Origin: Pseudobdellovibrionaceae bacterium
Lineage (GTDB): Bacteria; Bdellovibrionota; Bdellovibrionia; Bdellovibrionales; JAMPXM01
Assembly (NCBI GenBank): GCA_021463345.1
Contig: JAJTYM010000018.1
Location: 1-64,000, forward strand
Direction: 5' to 3'
Length of the DNA: 64,000 nucleotides
Positions 25,952-37,732 of the stretch are shown in pieces (position 1 is the first letter of the stretch; the number at the start of each line of letters is the position of its first letter). Below the pieces are notes generated by a model that was not told the DNA's origin, searched no databases, and saw only the letters and a program-made list of their open reading frames with translations. The translations under genes and the position numbers were made by a program.

Positions 25952-26582
25952 ACTCTTCGTTTCCCGTCCGCTGGCGTGGATCGTCGCTTTCGCGGTCTTG
26001 GGCTGTCAAACCATGAGGCCGGGCGAAGACATCACGCCCTCGAGCCGCGAGGGAGCCTGGAGCGCGAAGACGCTGATCCGGGACAAGCGCCGTGGCAAGT
26101 CCCACACGGTCGAAATCGACGTCGTCGCGCGTCGGCCCGGGCAGATGCGCATGGAAGTGACGACGCCGCTCGGTTTTCACGTCGCCAGCCTCGCGCTCGA
26201 CGGCGAGGAAGTCGCGTACGCGATCACTCGCGAAAAGAAGTATTTCAGCGGACCCGCCGAGCCGGCGGTTATGAAAAACCTCATCAACGTCTCTTTGGAT
26301 CCCAAATCGATCATGGATCTGTTATTCGATCGGCCTCTCGACGCCAAGACGTGGGAATGCAGGACCGACGTGAACCGCCTGCCCGAGGACTGCGAGAGCC
26401 GCGGGGGCGGGCTTCGGATCGCGTGGTCGGAGCGCACGAGCGACAAGCGACTGGTGCGGATCCGCGCCGCCGACGCCGAAGTGACCATGAGCCTCGTTGA
26501 GACCAGGTCGAAAGTCCGGATCACCGACGGGCTTTTCTCGCTTGAGCAGCCCGCTGGTTTCAAGCGGCTTCAGGGCGAGTGA
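25842..26582 (+). CDS. LolB/DUF4292-like lipoprotein, start uncertain
   Basis: The recognisable part is a lipoprotein signal (LAWIVAFAVLGC) followed by about 200 residues with LolB-like beta-strands (SAKTLIRDKRRGKSHTVEID, RPGQMRMEVTTPLGFHVASL, YAITREKKYFSG). LolB-type proteins accept lipoproteins from LolA at the outer membrane. No ATG, GTG or TTG lies in the 36 codons before the signal peptide. The nearest is ATG 25842, inside the TPR gene, giving 246 residues with an odd 37-residue basic leader. The real start may be a rare codon near 25947-25956, coupled to the upstream stop at 25951. Confidence 0.7.
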   Translation: MTPTRARSATRSFPSTNSNKPSVCRGRTRAGPRARSKLFVSRPLAWIVAFAVLGCQTMRPGEDITPSSREGAWSAKTLIRDKRRGKSHTVEIDVVARRPGQMRMEVTTPLGFHVASLALDGEEVAYAITREKKYFSGPAEPAVMKNLINVSLDPKSIMDLLFDRPLDAKTWECRTDVNRLPEDCESRGGGLRIAWSERTSDKRLVRIRAADAEVTMSLVETRSKVRITDGLFSLEQPAGFKRLQGE

Positions 26583-26899
26583 CCCGCCTTTTCCCGGGGC
26601 TTCGTTCGAGCCCGGGGCGTTTCCCCGATTCGACCTGTTGAGTTTTCTGTCCGGGACGTTCGGCCGGGGCGGACATAAGCCCGCTTAATGGCACGGCGAG
26701 GGTTTTCTCATATCGGGCCGAGTACGGGGCGCGTCGCTCTCGGGCGGGATATTGCTTTGGTTTTCGCGCGGGTAGTGGGGCATAATTTTATCAAGGGCGA
26801 TCGCTCCGTTTCGGGACGACGGCGCGCGGATCAGGGACGATTCGGCCTTAACGAAAATCGGGCGGCGGCTTTCGGCTGAAGGAAGGAAAAGGGGCGCTT
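26583..26899. other. Intergenic region before prkA
   Basis: 317 bases. It contains a GGGCT/AGCCC hairpin at 26593-26618 (possible terminator for the LolB-like gene, no U-tract), a candidate sigma-54 element at 26741-26756 and a possible sigma-70 -10 box (CATAAT, 26781-26786). Confidence 0.5.
26741..26756 (+). promoter_or_regulatory. Candidate sigma-54 promoter of prkA operon
   Basis: CGGGCGGGATATTGCT: GG at -24, exactly ten bases, GC at -12, with TTGCT complete. It matches about eight of the twelve informative positions of the TGGCACG-N4-TTGCW consensus. The E. coli homologue yeaGH is known to be NtrC/sigma-54 dependent. Confidence 0.4.
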
Positions 26900-28980
<2,081 letters not shown>

Positions 28981-28981
<1 letters not shown>

Positions 28982-30078
28982 TGGCGATACGTGAAGATCA
29001 CGGCAGGTTCAGGGACATCATCCGCGGCCGCATCAAGGAGAATTTCAAGAAGTACGTGAGCCACGGGGAGATGGTCGGGAAGCGGGAGAACGACTTCGTC
29101 AAGATCCCGGTTCCCTACATCGACATCCCGCGCTTCAAGTACGGGCCGAAGCAGCGGGGCGGCGTGGGGCAGGGGCAGGGGAGCCCCGGGGATCCGATCG
29201 ACGGCGACCCGCAGGACGGCAGCGGCGAGGCCGGGAATTCCCCCGGCCAGCACCAGCTCGAGGTCGACATCTCCATGGAGGAGCTCGCCGACATCCTCGG
29301 CGAGGAGTTGGAGCTGCCGCGCATACAGCCCAAAGGGCGTCCGCAGGCCGATGCGGTCAAGACCAAGTATTCAGGCATCGCGCCGGTGGGTCCGGAAGGC
29401 CTCCGGCACTTCAAGTCCTCGTACAAGCGCGCTCTCAAGCGTTACATCTCGAGCGGGATCTACGATCCCAAGGAGCCGGTGATCGTCCCCGTCCGCGCGG
29501 ATTTCCGCTACCGCTCGTTCAAGCAGGTCGTGCAGCCGCAAGCCAAGGCGGTCGTCATTTACATGATGGACGTCTCGGGATCCATGGGCGAGGAGCAGAA
29601 GGAGATCGTGAGGCTCGAGTCCTTCTGGATCAACACGTGGCTCAAACGCCACTACAGGGGCCTCGAGACCCGCTTCGTCATCCACGACGCCGCCGCCAAG
29701 GAGGTCGACGAGAAGACCTTCTTCTCGACGTCGGAATCGGGCGGCACGCTCATCAGCTCGGCGTACAAGCTCTGTCAGCAGATCATCGAGGCCGATTACC
29801 CGTGGAACGAATGGAACGTCTACCCGTTCCACTTCTCCGACGGCGACAACTGGAGCGGCGAGGACACGCGGCTCTGCATGCGGTTGCTCCGCGAATTCTT
29901 CCTGCCCAACGTGAACATGTTCGGTTACGGGCAAGTGGAGTCGAAATACGGCAGCGGCCAGTTCCTGAAGGACCTCGAGCGCGAGTTCCCGAGCGAGGAA
30001 TCGCTCGTGCTCTCGAAGATCGAGAACCGGGAGAAGATCCTCTCCTCGATCAAGGATTTCCTGGGGAAAGGGAAGTAA
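28981..30078 (+). CDS. yhbH: YeaH/YhbH family (DUF444) protein
   Basis: 365 residues. A charged N-terminus with a Gly/Gln-rich linker ([15 protein letters not shown]) leads to a von Willebrand A-like domain with a MIDAS motif, [12 protein letters not shown] (DxSxS), around residue 198. Family members work with PrkA, and the gene pair is conserved from Bacillus to E. coli. It starts on the last base of the prkA stop and ends four bases before the spoVR gene. Confidence 0.95.
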
Positions 30079-30082
30079 GCCG

Positions 30083-31573
30083 ATGGCCAACCTCACTCCC
30101 GAACTCGCCGCTTGGAAAGCCAAAATCGAAAAGCACGCATCCGGCTTCGGGCTCGATTTCTTCGAGACGATCTTCGAGATCATCACTTACGACCAGATCA
30201 ACCAGTTCGCCGCCTACGGCGGGTTCCCCGTGCGTTACCCTCATTGGCGCTTCGGCATGGAGTACGAACAGCTTTCCAAAAGCTACGAGTACGGCCTTTC
30301 CAAGATCTACGAGATGGTGATCAATACCGACCCTTGCTACGCCTATCTGATGGAAGGCAATCGGATGGTCGACCAGAAGCTCGTCATGGCGCACGTCTAC
30401 GGCCACTGCGACTTCTTCAAGAACAATCAATGGTTCGCCCCCACCAACCGCAAGATGATGGACGCGATGGCCAACCACGCCACCCGCATCCGCCGTTACA
30501 TCGACCGTTACGGGGTGGACGTTGTCGAGGATTTCGTCGACAAATGCCTGTCGCTCGAGAATCTCATCGATCGTTACAGCCCCTACATCAGGAAACGCAC
30601 GGAAAAAGAGCGCCAGGAGGAGGCGAGGTCCAAAGACCAGGTCGGGCTCCTCCAGGTCGGCCGCGAGTACATGGACGAGTACATCAACCCGCCCGATTTC
30701 GTGCAGTTCCAGCGCGACAAGCGGCGCGAGGAGATGGAGAGCAGGGAGAAGGTGCCGAGCGAGCCTCAACGGGACGTTCTCGAGTTCCTCATGCACTTCG
30801 CCCCGCTCAAGAACTGGCAGCAGGACGTGCTTTCGATCATCCGCGACGAAGCCTATTACTTCGCGCCACAGGGCATGACCAAGATCATGAACGAGGGCTG
30901 GGCGTCGTATTGGCATTCGAAGATCATGACCGAGAAAGTCATGAAGGATTCCGAGATCATCGACTTCGCCGACGCGCACTCGGGCACGATGGCGATGGCG
31001 CCCAACGGTTTCAATCCGTACAAGGTCGGCATCGAGCTGTTCCGCGACATCGAGGAGCGCTGGAACAAGGGCCGTTTCGGCAAGGAATGGAACGAGTGCG
31101 ACGACATACGCGTCAAAAGCGACTGGGACCTCAAGCTCGGCAAGGGGCGTGAGAAGGTCTTCGAGGTGCGCCGCAACTACAACGACGTCACGTTCATCGA
31201 CGAGTTCCTCACCGAGGATTTTTGCGTGCGTAACAAATTCTTCGTGTACAAATTCAACAAGCGCGCGGGCCGTTACGAGATCGACACGCGGGATTTCCCG
31301 ATGATCAAAAAGCAGCTTCTCTTCCAGCTGACGAACTTCGGGCAGCCGATCATCCAGGTGGAGAACGCGAATTTCGAGAACCGCGGGGAACTCCTCCTCA
31401 CGCACCTCTACGAAGGCATCGAGATGCAGCCTGATTACATGCGCGAGACGCTTCGCAACCTGCAGGCGATCTGGTCGCGTCCCGTGAACCTCGCGACCGT
31501 TGTCGACAACCAGGCGCGCTTGATCCACTTCGATGGCAAAGAGTTCAAGGAAGTCGTCCTCCAGGCGTCTTGA
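30083..31573 (+). CDS. spoVR: SpoVR-family protein
   Basis: 496 residues, normal for SpoVR/YcgB. Typical motifs: FETIFEIITYDQINQFAAYGG, FPVRYPHWRFGMEYE, YLMEGN, MAHVYGHCDFF (possible metal-binding histidines), EIVNEGWA-like MNEGWASYWHSKIM and NPYKVGIELFRDI. Named for a Bacillus spore-cortex phenotype but widespread in non-sporulating bacteria together with prkA and yhbH. No sign that this organism sporulates. Last gene of the operon; a convergent gcvH-like gene ends 55 bases downstream. Confidence 0.95.
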   Translation: MANLTPELAAWKAKIEKHASGFGLDFFETIFEIITYDQINQFAAYGGFPVRYPHWRFGMEYEQLSKSYEYGLSKIYEMVINTDPCYAYLMEGNRMVDQKLVMAHVYGHCDFFKNNQWFAPTNRKMMDAMANHATRIRRYIDRYGVDVVEDFVDKCLSLENLIDRYSPYIRKRTEKERQEEARSKDQVGLLQVGREYMDEYINPPDFVQFQRDKRREEMESREKVPSEPQRDVLEFLMHFAPLKNWQQDVLSIIRDEAYYFAPQGMTKIMNEGWASYWHSKIMTEKVMKDSEIIDFADAHSGTMAMAPNGFNPYKVGIELFRDIEERWNKGRFGKEWNECDDIRVKSDWDLKLGKGREKVFEVRRNYNDVTFIDEFLTEDFCVRNKFFVYKFNKRAGRYEIDTRDFPMIKKQLLFQLTNFGQPIIQVENANFENRGELLLTHLYEGIEMQPDYMRETLRNLQAIWSRPVNLATVVDNQARLIHFDGKEFKEVVLQAS

Positions 31574-31628
31574 GGCCGCTCGCGCCCGCGGCGCGGGCCG
31601 ACGCGGCGTTCGGCCGTTTCAGCGCCGG

Positions 31629-32033
31629 TCAATCCTCGTCTTCATCCCCGTCTTCGTCCTCATCGCGGTCGTCCTCGTCCTCATCTTCGTCCATGTTTTC
31701 GAGCGAGGACGCGTCGGTCGGCTCCACGCGGATGAGCCAGCCGTCGCCGAACGGGTCCTCCATGATGAGACTGGGGTTCTCGACGACCGCCCCGTTGATC
31801 TCGACGACTTTGCCGTCGACCGGGCAGTAGATGTTGAGCGGGCCTTCCTCGGTTTCGATCTCGGCGCAGATCTCGTCGGCGGCGACGTCCTCGTTTTCCG
31901 ACGGCAGATGGACCGCGGTGATCTCGGAGATCTCGCTCAGGCCGTCTTCGTTGACGCCGATGGTGAGCGTTTGGTCCTCGACTTGGAGCCATTGGTAACC
32001 CATGAACGTCTGAAACTCGTCTTTCACCGACAT
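31629..32033 (-). CDS. GcvH-like protein without the lipoyl lysine
   Basis: 134 residues. The barrel-sandwich core of glycine cleavage H protein is recognisable (ISEITAVHLPSENEDVAADE, EIETEEGPLNIYCPVDGKVV, EINGAVVENPSLI, DGWLIRVEP). The loop that carries lipoyl-lysine (ESVKA) reads ETEEG, with Glu63 in place of lysine, so it cannot be lipoylated in the normal way. The last 22 residues are almost all Asp/Glu. No gcvT or gcvP is nearby. ATG 32033 has AGGGAGG at good spacing. Confidence 0.8.
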   Translation of the reverse strand: MSVKDEFQTFMGYQWLQVEDQTLTIGVNEDGLSEISEITAVHLPSENEDVAADEICAEIETEEGPLNIYCPVDGKVVEINGAVVENPSLIMEDPFGDGWLIRVEPTDASSLENMDEDEDEDDRDEDEDGDEDED

Positions 32034-32204
32034 CGAGCCCTCCCTGGAAACGGCTTGCAATAGTCCTACAACGGCGGCGGGGAAACGCGCACCAAGAAGT
32101 TTTTTTCGCCAAGCGGAAAATCGATGAAAGTTTGTCTTTGCGGAAACAGGAACCCGTGCCTGGCGCGGCGCTCCCGCTCGTCCGCCGGGTGCCGGGGTCG
32201 TTCA

Positions 32205-32233
32205 TTGCGCTCGATATTGAAGTTTGCTATATC
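32205..32233 (+). promoter_or_regulatory. Candidate sigma-70 promoter
   Basis: TTGCGC, 17 bp spacer, TATATC, about 80 bases before the cyclotransferase-like gene. Confidence 0.5.
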
Positions 32234-32317
32234 GCTCGCTCGTCGCGAGACCGGCCCGATGTCCGAAGGGCACCGTCGAACCGAGCAAAGAACGGATCCG
32301 ATCCGTCAAGAGGGGAT

Positions 32318-32911
32318 ATGCTCGATACGCTTTTCGTCTACGGTTCGTTTTCGGAGGGGATGGTCCACTACGACCGCCTTCGCCCGCACCTGGTCGAAAC
32401 GCATTCCGCCGTCGTCACCGGAAGCGTTTTTCGCCTTCCCGTGGGTTTTCCCGTTTTCCTCGATCAAGGGTTGCAAGAGGTCCCGGGACAACTTGTCCGC
32501 GTCTCCAAGCCCGAGGCGCTGCTGCCGTTGCTCGACGAGTTCCACGGCGTTTCGGCGGCCGCGCCCGAGCAGGGCCTCTTCATTCGCGCGACGATCGAGG
32601 CGAGGGCGAGCGATCGTTCCCGGCCGGCGTGGATCTACGCTTTGCTCCCGGGCCGCCTGCCGAAGGCCGCCAAGCCGATCGAAGGCGGGGACTGGGAGAG
32701 GTCCCTCGCCGAAGACCCGGCGCTCCCGATGCGCCTCACCGAGCGCCAGCGCGGCTACATCCGCAAGCTCGCTCGGTGCTCGGGTCGCGACATCGTCCCC
32801 ATCGACATGGGGTTGTACCGCGAGCTCATGCACCTGGATCTCGTCGTCGACAAAGGGCGCCGACTCGCCCTGACCGCGCTCGGGCACGACGTGAGCCGGT
32901 TCCTGGAATGA
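32318..32911 (+). CDS. Gamma-glutamylcyclotransferase-like protein
   Basis: 197 residues. The N-terminus (FVYGSFSEGM) is the YGSL substrate-binding loop of the GGCT/AIG2 fold, followed by GSVFRLPVGFPVFLD and VPGQLVRVS in family order. The segment that usually carries the catalytic glutamate (LDEYEG or similar) reads LDEFHG, so activity is doubtful. The C-terminal 60 residues are an additional helical part. AGAGGGG precedes ATG 32318. trmL begins one base after its stop. Confidence 0.82.
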   Translation: MLDTLFVYGSFSEGMVHYDRLRPHLVETHSAVVTGSVFRLPVGFPVFLDQGLQEVPGQLVRVSKPEALLPLLDEFHGVSAAAPEQGLFIRATIEARASDRSRPAWIYALLPGRLPKAAKPIEGGDWERSLAEDPALPMRLTERQRGYIRKLARCSGRDIVPIDMGLYRELMHLDLVVDKGRRLALTALGHDVSRFLE

Positions 32912-32912
32912 C

Positions 32913-33425
32913 GTGAAAAAACCGGCCTGGAGAAAGGGGCTGCCGTCGCCCCTGTGCAACGTCGTTCTGATCGAGCCCCTCATACCTGAGAACACGGGCA
33001 ACATCGCGCGCACGTGCGTCGGCACGGATTCGCGCCTGCACTTGGTCGGCCCGATGGGTTTTGAGATCACCGAAAGGCGCGTCAAGCGCGCCGGGCTCGA
33101 CTATTGGGAGCACTTGCGATGGACCGAGTACGGATCGGTCTCCGACTGGCAAAAGGCGGTGCCGGATCATGAACGCGTGTTTTATTTGGAAACGACGGCC
33201 AAACGATCGTTGTACGAGGCCGACTTGCGGGCGGGGGATTGGCTGGTCTTCGGCAAGGAGACGACGGGGCTCGATAAGTCTTTGATCGAGGGGAATGACG
33301 CGCGCGCTTTCTATCTGCCCATGCTCGGGCCCGTTCGCAGTCTAAACCTCGCGAACACCGTCGCCGTCGGGGTTTTTGAACTTTTCCGCCAGGTTCTCAG
33401 CGCGCATTCGGAGGGCCGGCCTTGA
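32913..33425 (+). CDS. trmL: tRNA (cytidine/uridine-34-2'-O)-methyltransferase
   Basis: 170-residue SPOUT methyltransferase. Motifs: IPENTGNIARTCVGTDSRLH (motif 1), LVFGKETTGLDKSLI (motif 2) and RSLNLANTVAVGVFELFRQ (motif 3, trefoil knot). TrmL methylates the ribose of the wobble base of leucine tRNAs. It starts at GTG 32913, one base after the previous stop, so it is probably co-transcribed. Length is slightly above the E. coli enzyme because of a 14-residue N-terminal extension. Confidence 0.93.
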   Translation: MKKPAWRKGLPSPLCNVVLIEPLIPENTGNIARTCVGTDSRLHLVGPMGFEITERRVKRAGLDYWEHLRWTEYGSVSDWQKAVPDHERVFYLETTAKRSLYEADLRAGDWLVFGKETTGLDKSLIEGNDARAFYLPMLGPVRSLNLANTVAVGVFELFRQVLSAHSEGRP

Positions 33426-33565
33426 CTCTTCCGGCTCCGGGCTCAAAATTCCTCTAATAGAAGGATGCCGGGTGCCTTCAGGCCTGGGAGCGCCGTCGAC
33501 CCGACATGATTCTGACGTGATTCCGTGATTCCTTCCGCTCCCGGCCATGAGGTATTCTGCAGCTT

Positions 33566-36262
33566 ATGATCACATCAGTTCTAAGCAAGATTTTCGGGAC
33601 CGCGCACGAGCGCGAGATGAAGCGCCTTCAGCCGGCGGTCGATCACATCAACTCCCTTGAAGCGAAGATGAAAGAGATGAGCGACGCGCGCCTTCAGGGC
33701 ATGACCGCGGAACTCAAGACCAGACTCGCCAACGGCGCCACTCTCGACGAGATCCTCCCCGAAGCGTTCGCGGTCTGCCGCGAAGCCGGCCGGCGCGCTC
33801 TCGGCATGCGCCACTACGACGTTCAGCTGATCGGCGGCATGGTCCTCCACAAGGGCGCCATCGCCGAGATGAAGACCGGCGAGGGCAAGACGCTCGTCGC
33901 GACCTTGCCCATTTACCTGAACGCGCTCAGCGGGAAAGGCGCTCACCTCGTGACGGTCAACGATTATCTGGCCCGCCGCGACTCCGAGTGGATGGGCCGC
34001 CTCTACGGCTGGCTCGGGATGCGGACCGCGGTGATCATGCACGGGCAGAGCGATCGCGAGAAACAGGACGCGTACCGCGCCGACATCACCTACGCCACCA
34101 ACAACGAGCTCGGTTTCGATTATTTGCGCGACAACATGAAATTCGATCTCGCCGATTACACCCAGCGCGAGCTCAACTTCGCGATCGTCGATGAATGCGA
34201 CTCGATCCTCATCGACGAGGCGCGCACGCCGCTGATCATATCGGGCCCGGCCGAGGACTCGACCGACAAGTACGCTGTCATCAACGCCGTCATCCCGCAC
34301 CTCAAGAAAGACGTCGACTTCACGATGGAAGAGAAAAGCCGCTCGGTCTCGCTCACCGAGGAGGGCAACACGCACTGTGAGGAGCTGCTCAAGGTCGGCA
34401 ACCTCTACGACCCGCAGAACATCGAGCTCCTGCACCACATCTACCAGGGCCTGAAGGCGCACAACCTCTACCACAAAGACGTCGACTACATGGTCAAAGA
34501 CGGCGAGATCGTCATCGTCGACGAGTTCACCGGGCGCCTCATGGAGGGTCGCCGTTGGAGCGACGGCCTGCACCAGGCCGTCGAGGCGAAAGAGGGCGTG
34601 AAGGTCAAGAACGAGAACCAGACGCTCGCCACCATCACGTTCCAAAACTTCTTCCGGATGTACAAGAAGCTTGCGGGCATGACCGGGACCGCCGAGACGG
34701 AAGCCGTCGAGTTCAAGAAAATCTACAACCTCGACGTCGTGCAGATCCCGACGAACCGGTCCGTGCAGCGCAAGGACCTCGAGGACGTCGTTTACAAGAA
34801 CCAGACGGCGAAATTCGACGCCATCGTCAAGGACGTCCTCGAGAGGCAGAAAAACGGACAGCCCGTTCTCGTCGGCACGGTTTCGATCGAGAAGTCCGAG
34901 CTCCTGAGCCGGCATTTGCAGGAGGGCCGCGTCCCCCACGCGGTCTTGAACGCCAAGCACCACGAACGCGAGGCCGAGATCGTGGCGCAGGCGGGCCGAA
35001 AGGGCGCGGTCACGATCGCGACCAACATGGCCGGCCGGGGGACGGATATCGTGCTCGGCGGCAACGCGGAAGCGCTCGCGCGCCAGGTGAACAAAGACAC
35101 CGAATCCGAGGAATACAAGCAGGCGCTCGAGTCGTTCCGCAAACAGGTCGAGGCCGAAAAGCAAGAAGTGCTCGCCGCCGGCGGCCTGTACATCGTCGGC
35201 ACCGAACGCCATGAGTCGCGCCGGATCGATAACCAGCTGCGCGGCCGCTCGGGCCGCCAGGGGGACCCAGGGGAAACGCGTTTCTACCTGGCGCTCGACG
35301 ATGATCTCATGCGCAAGTTCAACGGCGAGAAGATCCAGCGGATCATGGAGATGCTCAAGGTGCCCGATGACGAACCGATCACCGCCCGCATGGTGACCAA
35401 TTCGATCGAGGGCGCGCAACGCAAGGTCGAAGGCCACAACTTCGACATCCGCAAGCATCTGCTCGATTACGACGATGTCATGAACAAGCAACGCACGGCG
35501 ATCTACTCCATGCGCCGCGACGTTCTCGAGGGGCAAAAAATCGACGAGCTCATCCGCGAGCAGCTGAGCGATCTCGTTTCGCATATGCTGGACCTGTACG
35601 TCCCGGAGGGCGGGAAGAAGCAGGACTGGAACGTCAACGGTCTGCAGGTCGCGTTCATGCAGCAGTTCGGCGCCAAGGTCGATTTCGGCGATGCCGCCGG
35701 GCTGACGTCCGAGCGGATCGTGGAAGCGGTCAGCGCGGCCGTGAAAGACGGCTTCGAGAGCCAGAAAGCCCACCTCGGGCCGTACCTCGAGCAAGTCGAG
35801 CGGATGATCCTCCTGCAGGCGATCGACCAGAGGTGGAAAGAGCATCTTCAGCGCATCGACCAGTTGCGCGAGTGGATCAATCTCCGCGCGTACGCGCAAA
35901 AGGATCCTCTCGTCGAGTACAAGCAGGAAGCGTTCAAGATGTTCGAGGAGATGAATTTCCTCATCAAAGCCGAGACTCTTGAAAAGCTCTTCAAGATCCA
36001 ACTCGTCATGCAGCCGGCGCCGGGTTCCGACGACGCCCCTCCGCCGGCGCGCGCCGACGCGCAGGAGCGCGTGGAGGCGCGGAGCGCGGCCGTCCCAGCG
36101 CGAATGGACCTCGAAACCGAAGAGCAGCTCGAAGCGCTCAAACCCAAGGCGCGCCACCGGCTCACGTATTCCGCCGGCCCGGACGAATCCGAAGCGGATC
36201 CCAAGATGTCCCGCGCCGCCCGCCGGCGGCTGGAGCGCGACGGGAAAAAGAAGCGTTTTTAG
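33566..36262 (+). CDS. secA: Preprotein translocase ATPase SecA
   Basis: 898 residues. The motor of the Sec pathway, driving unfolded proteins through SecYEG. Walker [15 protein letters not shown], the DEVD-like [20 protein letters not shown], the preprotein cross-linking domain and helicase motif VI ([26 protein letters not shown]) are all present. The usual C-terminal zinc-binding SEC-C motif is absent: the protein ends in a basic KKKRF tail after [13 protein letters not shown]. No clear Shine-Dalgarno. Three TGATTC direct repeats precede the gene at 33507, 33518 and 33526. Confidence 0.98.
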   Translation: MITSVLSKIFGTAHEREMKRLQPAVDHINSLEAKMKEMSDARLQGMTAELKTRLANGATLDEILPEAFAVCREAGRRALGMRHYDVQLIGGMVLHKGAIAEMKTGEGKTLVATLPIYLNALSGKGAHLVTVNDYLARRDSEWMGRLYGWLGMRTAVIMHGQSDREKQDAYRADITYATNNELGFDYLRDNMKFDLADYTQRELNFAIVDECDSILIDEARTPLIISGPAEDSTDKYAVINAVIPHLKKDVDFTMEEKSRSVSLTEEGNTHCEELLKVGNLYDPQNIELLHHIYQGLKAHNLYHKDVDYMVKDGEIVIVDEFTGRLMEGRRWSDGLHQAVEAKEGVKVKNENQTLATITFQNFFRMYKKLAGMTGTAETEAVEFKKIYNLDVVQIPTNRSVQRKDLEDVVYKNQTAKFDAIVKDVLERQKNGQPVLVGTVSIEKSELLSRHLQEGRVPHAVLNAKHHEREAEIVAQAGRKGAVTIATNMAGRGTDIVLGGNAEALARQVNKDTESEEYKQALESFRKQVEAEKQEVLAAGGLYIVGTERHESRRIDNQLRGRSGRQGDPGETRFYLALDDDLMRKFNGEKIQRIMEMLKVPDDEPITARMVTNSIEGAQRKVEGHNFDIRKHLLDYDDVMNKQRTAIYSMRRDVLEGQKIDELIREQLSDLVSHMLDLYVPEGGKKQDWNVNGLQVAFMQQFGAKVDFGDAAGLTSERIVEAVSAAVKDGFESQKAHLGPYLEQVERMILLQAIDQRWKEHLQRIDQLREWINLRAYAQKDPLVEYKQEAFKMFEEMNFLIKAETLEKLFKIQLVMQPAPGSDDAPPPARADAQERVEARSAAVPARMDLETEEQLEALKPKARHRLTYSAGPDESEADPKMSRAARRRLERDGKKKRF

Positions 36263-36459
36263 GCTTCATGTGTTTCGACCTCCCGCCAGGCCCGGCAGGG
36301 GGGGGAATTGTTCCGAGTTCGTCATCACTTCGCGCCCGAGGGATTGGAACGGGCTCTGTCGATCGCCCTAAAGCGAGGCGCCGCCGTCTTGATTTGAGAA
36401 TGGCTACGTGGCCTCGGTCCAAGCTTGAGTCCCGCGTGTCCGCGTCCGATAGTTCGAGT

Positions 36460-37719
36460 ATGAAACAGCTGATCCGTTCCGCCTTGATGCGGCTTCCACC
36501 GGTCGTCCGAAGCCCTTTGATTCGCCAAATGATCCGCTTTCCTTCCCAGGTTTCCGGCGAGCTCCGTTTCAAAATCGCCGAGACCGAAAGCGAACTCGAA
36601 CAGGCGTTCGCCTTGTTGCACAACGCCTATGTGGGTGAAGGGCTGATGGACCCGCACCCGTCGGGCCTGCGCGTGACGAAGTACCATTGCCTCCCCAGCA
36701 CGACCACGTTGGTCGCGATGCAAGGGGAGAGGGTCGTCGGCACGGTCTCGCTCGTCCGGCAGAACACGTTCGGCCTGCCGCTCGAATCGATCTTCGATCT
36801 TTCGCACTTGCCGACCGGCAGCCGCGTGGCCGAAGTCTCCTCGCTGGCGATCGCGGACGGCATGCGCAACCAGCGCGGCCGGATCCTGTTCCCGCTCCTC
36901 AAGTTCATGTACCAGTACAGCGGCGAGTATTTCGGTATCACGCATCTGTTGATCGCCGTGAATCCGAAATGGTACCCGTTTTACGAGGCGGTCCTGCTCT
37001 TCAAGAAACTCTCGCCGAAGACCGTCGAACGCTATGATTTCGTCAACGGCGCTCCGGCGGTGGGCGGGATCCTGGACCTCACGCAGGCGTCCGCGGCCTT
37101 CCAGGAGGCTTACGGTTGGAAGGCCGAGCATCGCAACCTGCACAAATTCTTCACGGAAGCGGCGTGCACGAACATGGAGTTCCCGCTGCGCAAGCGCGGC
37201 GTTATTTTCGACCCGGTACTCACGCCCGCGCTCGTGAAAACGTTCTTCATAGAAAAAACGCGGGTTCTCGAGTCGCTCAACGACCCCGAGCGCGTCTTCT
37301 TGCGGCAGCAGTACGAAAACACCCCGATCCACGGTTTGATCCCGAAGCCGACGGTCGTGCCGATCTTCTCCCGAACGGAAAAGCGTTTCGACACCAAGCT
37401 CAGCGGGCGCATCAAACTGCCCAGCGGCGGCACGCTGCCGGTGCTGGTCCAGAACGTGAGCCTGTTCGGCGTCGGCGGTTTCGTGCACGGGCAGATCCAG
37501 CCCGGCGTTTACGAGTTGTACGTCGATTCAGAGGATCTGAAACCTTGCGTTTTGACCGGTGAGATCCACTGGTTGACGCCGAAGAGGGTTTTTGGCTTCT
37601 CTCTCCGCTCATCGCGTCACGGGCCGCCTCCGGAGTGGCGGGCGTTCATTGAAACGCTTGAAATCAGGCTTAAAAACGAGCAAACGGTGACGGAGGAACG
37701 GGGTAAAGTCGCCATGTGA
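36460..37719 (+). CDS. FeeM-like N-acyltransferase fused to a PilZ domain
   Basis: 419 residues. The N-terminal 270 residues look like GNAT-fold N-acyl amino acid synthase FeeM and related acyltransferases (ALLHNAYVGEGLM, TLVAMQGERVVGTVSLV, VAEVSSLAIADGMRNQRGRI, LLIAVNPKWYPFYEAVLLFK). The C-terminal 115 residues are a PilZ domain with both c-di-GMP-binding signatures: RTEKR (RxxxR, residues 305-309) and NVSLFG ([D/N]xSxxG, residues 332-337). It may therefore be an acyltransferase gated by c-di-GMP. The start is uncertain: ATG 36460 (MKQLIRS) lacks a clear ribosome site; ATG 36400 would add 20 residues. Confidence 0.82.
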   Translation: MKQLIRSALMRLPPVVRSPLIRQMIRFPSQVSGELRFKIAETESELEQAFALLHNAYVGEGLMDPHPSGLRVTKYHCLPSTTTLVAMQGERVVGTVSLVRQNTFGLPLESIFDLSHLPTGSRVAEVSSLAIADGMRNQRGRILFPLLKFMYQYSGEYFGITHLLIAVNPKWYPFYEAVLLFKKLSPKTVERYDFVNGAPAVGGILDLTQASAAFQEAYGWKAEHRNLHKFFTEAACTNMEFPLRKRGVIFDPVLTPALVKTFFIEKTRVLESLNDPERVFLRQQYENTPIHGLIPKPTVVPIFSRTEKRFDTKLSGRIKLPSGGTLPVLVQNVSLFGVGGFVHGQIQPGVYELYVDSEDLKPCVLTGEIHWLTPKRVFGFSLRSSRHGPPPEWRAFIETLEIRLKNEQTVTEERGKVAM

Positions 37720-37732
37720 GGCGAGGTGCGGA

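Noticed and set aside
31592-31700. Serine-rich low-complexity frame near the spoVR end
   Set aside because: It is the reverse complement of the acidic tail of the GcvH-like gene.
33507-33531. Three TGATTC direct repeats before secA as a regulatory site
   Set aside because: Spacing is irregular (11 and 8 bases) and the hexamer is short; too weak to call as an operator.
33581-36157. An 858-codon open frame antisense to secA
   Set aside because: Shadow frame; secA is complete with all motifs.
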